From: Verrucomicrobiota bacterium | GTDB lineage: Bacteria > Verrucomicrobiota > Verrucomicrobiia > Limisphaerales > CAIQOK01 | Length of the DNA: 6,697 bases | Direction: 5' to 3' | Assembly: GCA_025363535.1 (NCBI GenBank) | Contig: JANYDP010000168.1 | Location: forward strand, 1 to 6,697 | In this document: piece by piece, positions 1-5,117 of the stretch | Numbering within the stretch: position 1 is the stretch's first letter | Layout: every line of letters starts with the position of its first letter | The notes under the pieces: model-generated | What the model saw: only the letters and a program-made list of their open reading frames with translations | Databases searched by the model: none | What the model was told of the DNA's origin: nothing | Made by a program: the position numbers and the translations under genes

Positions 1-58
1 GATCCACCAGTTGCAGATACACCGGCTTGCCGGACTTGAAATCAATTTGCAGTATCAT
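1..58 (-). CDS. GntR-family transcriptional regulator, N-terminal fragment (cut by window edge)
   Basis: Reading leftwards from an ATG at 58-56, the 19 visible codons give MILQIDFKSGKPVYLQLVD and then run off the window. This matches the usual opening of short GntR regulators, especially the YtrA-like subgroup: a hydrophobic/acidic 'I-x-I-D' start, a short polar turn, then 'P-[VI]-Y-x-Q-[LI]-V', which begins helix 1 of the winged-helix DNA-binding domain. Family members are usually cytoplasmic repressors. The YtrA type is about 120 residues long, often precedes ABC-transporter genes and often represses its own promoter. The gene follows the cytochrome-like gene on the same strand after a 72-base gap, but it has its own promoter-like sequence with repeated half-sites, so it is probably a separate unit. 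Only a weak purine stretch (GAGAA, 68-64 on the minus strand) stands before the start. The family call depends on 19 residues; the effector and the subgroup cannot be judged. Confidence 0.72.
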   Translation of the reverse strand, partial: MILQIDFKSGKPVYLQLVD

Positions 59-60
59 AA

Positions 61-108
61 CTGTTCTCTGTCCTATGACTGTATGACAGTTGAAAAATCT
101 GTCAACTG
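61..108. promoter_or_regulatory. Cluster of CTGT/ACAG half-sites forming overlapping inverted repeats (candidate operator)
   Basis: Three inverted repeats overlap the promoter elements. ACTGT-ATG-ACAGT (78-90) covers the -10 hexamer. TGACAG-N9-CTGTCA (84-104) spans the spacer and most of the -35. CAGTTGA-N8-TCAACTG (87-93 and 102-108) also covers the -35. On the plus strand CTGT occurs at 61, 68, 79 and 99; the last three lie about one and three helical turns from the first of them, so they would face the same side of the DNA. Binding here would block RNA polymerase, as expected for a self-repressing GntR regulator. The repeats are seen directly; the bound protein is inferred. Confidence 0.5.
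78..105 (-). promoter_or_regulatory. Putative sigma-70 promoter of the GntR-family gene
   Basis: On the minus strand a perfect -35 hexamer TTGACA (105-100) is followed after 16 bases by TACAGT (83-78), a 4-of-6 match to the -10 consensus. Transcription would start near position 71, leaving a short leader of about 13 bases before the ATG at 58. The surroundings are AT-rich in an otherwise GC-rich window, which supports a regulatory role. The call is by consensus only; no start site is known. Confidence 0.6.
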
Positions 109-130
109 CAAAAAATACGGGCGGGGTGGG

Positions 131-2932
131 TCAGTCCAAAAACATCAGCTCGTTGGACAGCAATAGAACCTGCGCAAGCTTTTCCAGCGGTGACAGCGAG
201 GCGGCCGGAATGGTTTGCGCGGCGAGAAATGCTTCGCCAAGCCGAACCTCATCATCGGACGCGACGCGTTGAAACAGTTGGTGGTAGAGCCGCTGGATGG
301 CTGCGCGCGGATCCCCGGCGGGCGGGGTGCCACACCCTTGCGCCAGATTCCGCGCCTGCTCGATCACGAACGGGCTGTTCATCATAAACAGCGCCTGCTG
401 CGGCACGGTGGTGTGGAAGCGGCCTTGGTTGCTAGTGTCGGGGTTTGCAAAATCAAAAGTGCGCATCGTGCCGGGAAGATTCTGGCGGTCAATCAATCCG
501 TAAACCGTCCGCCGCGTCGAGCCAGACTCCGCGAACAAATCCACCGCCGCGCCACCCATTTTAAGATCAAGCTTTCCAGCAACGGCCAGCAACGTGTCGC
601 GCAGGGATTCAAAGTCCAGACGTTGGCGGTTTGCGTGCGCGAACAATTTGTTTTCGGGATCGAGTTTGGCCGCGCTGGCGGAAACATCGCTGCGCTCCTG
701 ATAAGTCGCAGAAAGCAAAATGAGCCGGTGAAGTTTCTTCGTGCTCCAGCCGTTGGCCATGAAGTCGGCGGCCAGATAATCGAGCAACTCGCGTTGCGCG
801 GGTGCTTCGGTGCGGACGCCAAAATCGCCCGCCGTGCTGACCAAGCCAGCGCCGAAATGCTGCTGCCACACGCGGTTCACATAGACGCGGGCCGTGAGCG
901 GATTGTCGCGGCTGGCAATGGTACGGGCGAGTTCCAGGCGACCGCTGCCGTTCGTGAACGGCCCTCGCTGAGCCCCACCAAGAATTTCCAGGAAACGACG
1001 CTGCACCAGGCTGCCGGGATTGCCCGGATTGCCGCGTTTGGCGATGTGCGAGTCGTGCGGATGGGCTTCATCCACCAGCGCCATCGCCCGTTGCGGCGCG
1101 CCGGGATGCGTCCAGTTCAGGGCTTCAATTTTATTGCGCATCGGAGCCGCGCCTTCGCTGAGACGCCGCGCGTGCAGCTTGCGGACTTCCGCATTGGACG
1201 GATTCGCGGGTGAACCGTCGGCGTAAAGAAATTTTCGCAGCTCTTCGCGCACCGCGTCGGGCAGTTGCGTGGGCGCAGGCTGTTTGTCCTTCGCGGCGGT
1301 GACGAGCGACGCCTTCCAGACGGAATCCGTGTCTTTGAACAGTTTCGTGTAAACCTCGGCCAGTTGCTTCAACGAAGTCGGCGGCGAGTTCGAGATTGCG
1401 TTGAGCACGCTGGCATTGATCCGATTGGTTTCGGACGCGAGTTTTGCCAACAACGTTGCGGCGTTGGTGGGGAATTCGTTTTCCGGCAGCGCGGACAATT
1501 GGAACCACGGCGCGAATATAGGGTCGTTGGTTTTTCGGCGTGCGTCCAAATCCTTCATCCAGTTACGGAGCAGTTCCGGCAGCGTTTTGTGTTCGCCGGC
1601 CACGGTGTCGAATTTGGATTGATCCGGCAACTGGCCGGCGGCGTACGCGGCCAGCAGATAATCGCCGACCTGTTGCCGGCGGTCGCCCAGGAAAATTCCA
1701 ATCTCCTTGTCTTCAAACTCCGCGATCTCTTTTTCGATGGCTGCGCGCTGTTTCAAATAATCCTGGTAGTCCGGCGAGTCGTGCAGCGGCACGAGCAAGG
1801 GCCGTTCGGCCGGTTCCTCGCTGCTGGCGAAAATGCCGTGCAGCGCGTAGTAATCCTTCGTCGTGATCGGATCAAATTTGTGGTCGTGGCAGCGGGCGCA
1901 GGTCACCGTCAGCCCGAGTGCGCCGCGCGTGACAACATCAATGCGGTCATCAATGATGTCGTTCTGGTTGTTGAGAAACCGCCGGCCCAGGGTCAGAAAA
2001 CCCAGCGCGGCCAGGGAGTTTTTATCGTCGCCCGACGCAAGGCGATCCGCTGCGATTTGCTCGATGATGAATTGGTCGTACGGCTTGTCCTCATTGTACG
2101 CGCGGATGACGTAGTCGCGATACGTGTGAGAAAAGGGATAGCGCCGCTCCTCGCCACCCGCGAGATAGCCTTTCGTATCGGCGTAACGCGCCACATCGAG
2201 CCAGTGACGGCCCCAGCGTTCGCCGTAGCGCGGCGAAGCCAGCAGGCGGTCCACAAGTTGCGCGTAGGCATCGGGGCGTTTATCGTTGATGAAAACTTCA
2301 ACCTCTTCGGGCGTGGGCGGCAGGCCGAGCAGATCATAAGTCACGCGCCGGATCACCGTGCGCCGATCCGCTGTGGCTGCCGGCTTGATTTTTTCCTGTT
2401 CGAGCTTGGACAAAATGAAATTGTCCACCGGCGTTTGAATCCAGCGGGAGTTTTTAACTTTTGGAAGTGCGGGCGGTGTCACGGGCTGAAACGCCCAATG
2501 CTTTGCGCGCGCCTCGTTCATGTCGGTCAGCGGGATCGGACCGGCGGCGGCGCGCGGATCGGGCGCACCCATTTTCACCCAAGCAACAAGTGCGGCGATT
2601 TGCCCGGCGGAAAGCTTGTCATCATCCGGCGGCATTTTCAGATCTTTATCTTCATACCGCACCGCTTTGATCAACAGGCTTTCATCGGGATTGCCGGGCG
2701 AGAGCACCGCGCCGGAAGTGCCGCCTTTGCGCAAGCCGGCGGGCGTGTCGAGCCGCAGGCCGCCTTTGAGTTTTTTGGCTTTGTCGCTATGGCACGAATA
2801 GCAGCGGTCAACGAGGATCGGGCGGATTTTTGCCTCGAAGAATTCTGCCTGCTCGGGAGCCAGCAACGGCGCAGACAGACATGTGCCCGTGGCCAACACG
2901 CCTCCCGCCAGAAATAAAATCATCCGTCTCAC
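131..2932 (-). CDS. PSCyt1-DUF1549-DUF1553 (PSD1) planctomycete cytochrome-type exported protein
   Basis: A 933-residue exported protein, complete and within the usual family size. Residues 1-21 form a Sec signal peptide: MRRM, then a hydrophobic run, with likely cleavage after LSA at 19-21. Residues about 30-125 are the PSCyt1 cytochrome c-like domain, with heme motif CYSCH (44-48) and probable axial Met in KMPPDDD (M100). DUF1549 (PSCyt2) covers about 165-370, including RYGERWGRHWLDVARYADT and a second CxxCH, CARCHDHKFDP (345-355). A variable charged linker follows, with a coiled-coil-like start near 388-412. DUF1553 (PSD1) spans about 640-925, with NPLTARVYVNRVWQ, the RQNLPGTMRTFDFANPDTS block and the typical ending LLLSNELMFLD. 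The GTG start at 2932-2930 is chosen because AAGGAA lies 8 bases upstream and GTG overlaps the preceding stop (GTGA); the ATG at residue 4 is too far from that site. It is translationally coupled to the DUF1501 gene. The family's biochemical role is not established; a periplasmic redox or polymer-degradation role is only inferred. No hairpin terminator follows. Confidence 0.95.
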   Translation of the reverse strand: MRRMILFLAGGVLATGTCLSAPLLAPEQAEFFEAKIRPILVDRCYSCHSDKAKKLKGGLRLDTPAGLRKGGTSGAVLSPGNPDESLLIKAVRYEDKDLKMPPDDDKLSAGQIAALVAWVKMGAPDPRAAAGPIPLTDMNEARAKHWAFQPVTPPALPKVKNSRWIQTPVDNFILSKLEQEKIKPAATADRRTVIRRVTYDLLGLPPTPEEVEVFINDKRPDAYAQLVDRLLASPRYGERWGRHWLDVARYADTKGYLAGGEERRYPFSHTYRDYVIRAYNEDKPYDQFIIEQIAADRLASGDDKNSLAALGFLTLGRRFLNNQNDIIDDRIDVVTRGALGLTVTCARCHDHKFDPITTKDYYALHGIFASSEEPAERPLLVPLHDSPDYQDYLKQRAAIEKEIAEFEDKEIGIFLGDRRQQVGDYLLAAYAAGQLPDQSKFDTVAGEHKTLPELLRNWMKDLDARRKTNDPIFAPWFQLSALPENEFPTNAATLLAKLASETNRINASVLNAISNSPPTSLKQLAEVYTKLFKDTDSVWKASLVTAAKDKQPAPTQLPDAVREELRKFLYADGSPANPSNAEVRKLHARRLSEGAAPMRNKIEALNWTHPGAPQRAMALVDEAHPHDSHIAKRGNPGNPGSLVQRRFLEILGGAQRGPFTNGSGRLELARTIASRDNPLTARVYVNRVWQQHFGAGLVSTAGDFGVRTEAPAQRELLDYLAADFMANGWSTKKLHRLILLSATYQERSDVSASAAKLDPENKLFAHANRQRLDFESLRDTLLAVAGKLDLKMGGAAVDLFAESGSTRRTVYGLIDRQNLPGTMRTFDFANPDTSNQGRFHTTVPQQALFMMNSPFVIEQARNLAQGCGTPPAGDPRAAIQRLYHQLFQRVASDDEVRLGEAFLAAQTIPAASLSPLEKLAQVLLLSNELMFLD

Positions 2933-4392
2933 GCCAGCAGTTCCTTGACGACCTCGCCATAAACATCCGTCAGCCGGTAATCGCGGCCCGCGTGACGAAA
3001 CGTGAGTTTGGTGTGATCGAAGCCAAGCAACTGGAGAATCGTCGCGTGCAGGTCGTGGACATGAACCGGTTTCTCAATTGCCTTAAAACCGAATTCGTCC
3101 GTTGCGCCATGCACGTAGCCGCCCTTCACGCCGCCGCCAGCCAGCCACATCGAAAAGCCGTAATGATTGTGATCGCGGCCGTTGACTTTTCCAGCGTTGG
3201 ATCCCGGCGTTGGCAATTCCACGGTCGGCGTGCGGCCGAATTCGCCGCCCCAAATAACCAGAGTGTCTTTCAACATGCCGCGCTGCTTGAGGTCTTTCAG
3301 CAACGCGCCGATGGCCTGGTCAGATTCCAAAGCAAGTTTGCGATGGCCCTCTTCGAGATCGTCATGATTGTCCCACGGCTGGCCCTGTCCGTGCCAGACT
3401 TGCACGAAACGCACGCCGCGTTCGAGCAACCTCCGCGCGATGAGCAACTGCCGCGCTTGCGCGCCGGAGCCGTAAAGTTTTTGGATGGCTTCCGGCTCGC
3501 GCGAAACATCGAACGCATCCGTCGCGTCCATCTGCATCCGGTAAGCCAGCTCAAACGACTGGATACGGGCTTCGAGCTGCGCATCCTCCGCGCGGCGGCG
3601 CGCGTGCTGCTCGTTGAGTGCGCGCAACAAGTCGAGTTGCTGCCGTTGCTCGGCCTGCGAGACGGATTTGTTCCTGATGTTCTCGATCAGTTTCTCGATG
3701 TCCTTGAACTCCGTGTTGATGTAGGTGCCCTGATAAATCCCCGGCAGAAACGCGCTCTGCCAGTTCTGCGATTCCTGGATTGGATAACCGCCGGGGCACA
3801 GGCTGATGAAGCCGGGCAGGTTTTGATTCTCCGTGCCGAGTCCGTACGTGACCCACGAACCCAGGCTTGGCCGTGGCAATCGCGACTCGCCGCAGTTCAT
3901 CAACATCAGCGAAGGCTCGTGATTCGGCACGTCGGCCTGCATCGAGCGGATCACCGTGATGTCGTCAATGCATTCGCCGACGTGCGGAAACAAATCGCTC
4001 ACTTCGATGCCGCTCTGACCGTATTTTTTGAACTTGAACGGCGACTGAAAAGCCGCGCCGGTTTTGCGTTCGGTCGCGAGGTATTCCATCGGCAACGGCT
4101 GGCCATGATATTTGGCGAGGCTGGGTTTGGGATCGAACGTGTCCACATGCGACGGCCCGCCGTTGGCGAAAATGTGGATGACGCGCTTGGCGGTGCCGGG
4201 AAATTGCGGCGCACGCGGCACCAGCGGCGAATTCGCGTTCACGCCGCCGATGGCCGAAGCCGCACCGAGAATTTGCGGGCCGAGGAGGTTGGCCAGTCCC
4301 AGCATCCCAAAGCCCATGCCGCAACGGCTGAGAAAATCACGCCGCGTGAGAAAGCGATCTGCGAGCCTGGGCTGATGATGTGAGACGCTCAT
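2929..4392 (-). CDS. DUF1501 family protein, Tat-exported, alkaline-phosphatase-like fold
   Basis: A complete 487-residue protein. The N-terminus carries a twin-arginine signal, LTRRDFLSRCGMGFGMLGLANLL in outline: RR at 17-18, Phe at 20, a hydrophobic stretch at about 24-38 and possible cleavage near AASA (44-47). This suggests folding, perhaps with metal, before export to the periplasm. DUF1501 belongs to the alkaline phosphatase/sulfatase-like superfamily. Visible family blocks are GGPSHVDTFDPKP (78-90), the NHEPSLMLMNCGESR region (157-171), WDNHDD (340-345), WGGEFGRTP (381-389), GRDHNHYGFSMWLAGGG (405-421) and VHDLHATILQLLGFDH (445-460). The Asp/His pairs in the first, fifth and sixth blocks are candidate metal ligands. 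No obvious catalytic Ser/Thr/Cys nucleophile can be named by eye. The segment at about 228-300 is charged and probably helical. The gene is first in an operon with the PSCyt/DUF1553 gene, overlapping it by four bases. No good ribosome binding site precedes the ATG at 4392. Reaction and substrate are unknown. Confidence 0.94.
   Translation of the reverse strand: MSVSHHQPRLADRFLTRRDFLSRCGMGFGMLGLANLLGPQILGAASAIGGVNANSPLVPRAPQFPGTAKRVIHIFANGGPSHVDTFDPKPSLAKYHGQPLPMEYLATERKTGAAFQSPFKFKKYGQSGIEVSDLFPHVGECIDDITVIRSMQADVPNHEPSLMLMNCGESRLPRPSLGSWVTYGLGTENQNLPGFISLCPGGYPIQESQNWQSAFLPGIYQGTYINTEFKDIEKLIENIRNKSVSQAEQRQQLDLLRALNEQHARRRAEDAQLEARIQSFELAYRMQMDATDAFDVSREPEAIQKLYGSGAQARQLLIARRLLERGVRFVQVWHGQGQPWDNHDDLEEGHRKLALESDQAIGALLKDLKQRGMLKDTLVIWGGEFGRTPTVELPTPGSNAGKVNGRDHNHYGFSMWLAGGGVKGGYVHGATDEFGFKAIEKPVHVHDLHATILQLLGFDHTKLTFRHAGRDYRLTDVYGEVVKELLA
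2941..2946 (-). promoter_or_regulatory. Ribosome binding site that fixes the GTG start of the PSCyt/DUF1553 gene
   Basis: AAGGAA on the minus strand lies inside the last codons of the DUF1501 gene and ends 8 bases before the GTG at 2932. It is the only strong Shine-Dalgarno sequence in the window. It supports independent or coupled initiation on the downstream gene and favours GTG over the in-frame ATG at 2923, which would be 17 bases away. Confidence 0.7.
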
Positions 4393-4402
4393 GGTTGTGA
4401 AT

Positions 4403-4425
4403 CCGTCGGCTTCGGGCTTCGACGG
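4403..4425 (-). promoter_or_regulatory. Leader hairpin just upstream of the DUF1501 start
   Basis: CCGTCG (4403-4408) and CGACGG (4420-4425) form a perfect 6-base-pair stem around an 11-base loop. Within it the 7-mer GGCTTCG is repeated in tandem (4408-4414 and 4415-4421). On the minus-strand transcript the hairpin ends 10 bases before the ATG at 4392, where a ribosome binding site would normally lie, and no Shine-Dalgarno sequence is seen there. It could influence translation initiation of the operon, or it could be chance in GC-rich DNA. The structure is seen; its role is inferred. Confidence 0.35.
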
Positions 4426-4480
4426 TTTAGTTTCCAGCTTTTGACGGAAGTTTCAACGAACAATTCAGCCTGACTATCAA

Positions 4481-4496
4481 ACCCGCTTCAGCGGGT
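4481..4496 (-). repeat. Short hairpin ACCCGC-N4-GCGGGT downstream of the lipoprotein terminator
   Basis: A perfect 6-base-pair inverted repeat with a 4-base loop. On the minus strand it is followed by TTGATAG, too poor in T to be a convincing intrinsic terminator. It lies about 30 bases beyond the strong terminator at 4527-4557 and could act as a back-up or as an RNA-end stabiliser. Confidence 0.35.
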
Positions 4497-4526
4497 GCGG
4501 GCGGAAGAGCGGCAGAATCGGCCCGC

Positions 4527-4557
4527 AAAAAAACGCCGCGTTCGGTTGAACGCGGCG
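4527..4557 (-). terminator. Rho-independent terminator of the lipoprotein gene
   Basis: On the minus strand a perfect 10-base-pair GC-rich stem, CGCCGCGTTC / GAACGCGGCG, with a 4-base loop (plus-strand arms 4534-4543 and 4548-4557) runs directly into seven Ts (4533-4527). It begins 29 bases after the TAG stop of the lipoprotein gene. It separates that gene from the DUF1501 operon downstream on the same strand. On the plus strand no T-run follows the stem, so it should work in one direction only. Confidence 0.93.
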
Positions 4558-4586
4558 CGAGTGAAGCGGAAAAATCCATCGGTGAA

Positions 4587-4964
4587 CTAGGGTTGCAGGA
4601 CGCGCAGGGTGAAGACTTCCGAGCTGGCGCTGTTCTGCTTGGACGGGCCGAATTCGTTTTGCTGGAAATCGAACTTGTAGCGGTACTTCACGCCGTTCAC
4701 CCCGGCCGGCACCGGGATCAAGCCTTCCCAGCGGTTGCTCATCAGCAAGGTCGGCTTCATCGGATAAACCTCGGCCCCGATCAGGATCTGCGGGTGGATG
4801 GTGTTCCACTGGAGCGTGTGCTGGCGCGAATTGAAGGCCACTTCCACCGGATACAGCCCGTCAGCGTTGCGCACCTGCTGGCGGGGCGTCAGGTTGGTGA
4901 ATTTGGCCGTGCAACCCGTCAAGACCAGCGACAAAAACGAAAGCATCAAAAGATTTTTCAACAT
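4587..4964 (-). CDS. Small hypothetical lipoprotein, predicted beta-sandwich
   Basis: A 125-residue protein, complete from ATG (4964-4962) to TAG. Residues 1-17 form a lipoprotein signal, MLKNLLMLSFLSLVLTGC in outline, with lipobox LTGC and lipidated Cys18. Thr at +2 gives no inner-membrane retention signal, so an outer-membrane location facing the periplasm is likely if the cell follows the Asp+2 rule. The mature part (about 107 residues) has alternating hydrophobic/polar strands: YPVEVAFNS, LQWNTIHPQILIG, WEGLIPVPAG, VKYRYKFDFQ and VFTLRVLQP. These suggest an immunoglobulin-like or carbohydrate-binding-like beta-sandwich. The W-x-G-x-I-P-V-P ... Y-x-Y-x-F pattern recalls starch-binding E-set folds, but this is a weak resemblance. 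I do not recognise a named family. It is transcribed alone: a strong terminator follows, and the next gene upstream diverges. No clear Shine-Dalgarno sequence and no convincing promoter are visible before it. Confidence 0.85.
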   Translation of the reverse strand: MLKNLLMLSFLSLVLTGCTAKFTNLTPRQQVRNADGLYPVEVAFNSRQHTLQWNTIHPQILIGAEVYPMKPTLLMSNRWEGLIPVPAGVNGVKYRYKFDFQQNEFGPSKQNSASSEVFTLRVLQP

Positions 4965-5117
4965 CTCGGCAGCGTGGCAAAGCGGGGGAAAAATGTAAAG
5001 TTGGATTCTGCGCTCCCTCGGTTGTCAGTGTTCCCCCCCACTCCGAATTGCCCGGCCAGCCTGTGGCGCGAGTTTTTCCATTCCTAGGCCCGTCCGCGAG
5101 TTGCTACCGTGGCGGCG

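Noticed and set aside
110..130. Possible terminator after the PSCyt/DUF1553 gene (C-rich stretch followed by TATTTTTT on the minus strand)
   Set aside because: There is a T-run but no inverted repeat before it, so it does not qualify as an intrinsic terminator.
215..1213. A 332-codon open frame on the plus strand opposite the DUF1553 domain
   Set aside because: The conserved DUF1553 blocks are read on the minus strand here. The plus frame has no signal, domain or ribosome binding site.
1265..2917. A 550-codon open frame on the plus strand opposite the PSCyt/DUF1553 gene
   Set aside because: The minus strand encodes clear conserved domains over the whole span. The plus frame shows no recognisable domain and is explained by GC-biased codon use suppressing stops on the opposite strand.
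2830..4383. A 517-codon open frame on the plus strand opposite the DUF1501 gene
   Set aside because: It almost exactly mirrors the DUF1501 gene, and its product is rich in Arg, Val and Ala with no motif. It is an antisense shadow.
4593..5087. A 164-codon plus-strand frame over the lipoprotein gene
   Set aside because: It would read antisense through the strong lipobox protein and across the divergent intergenic region; no motif supports it.
4965..5117. Divergent promoters between the lipoprotein and transporter genes
   Set aside because: Single hexamer-like matches exist (TACATT on the minus strand near 4990-5000, TTGTCA on the plus strand near 5022), but none has a partner at acceptable spacing.
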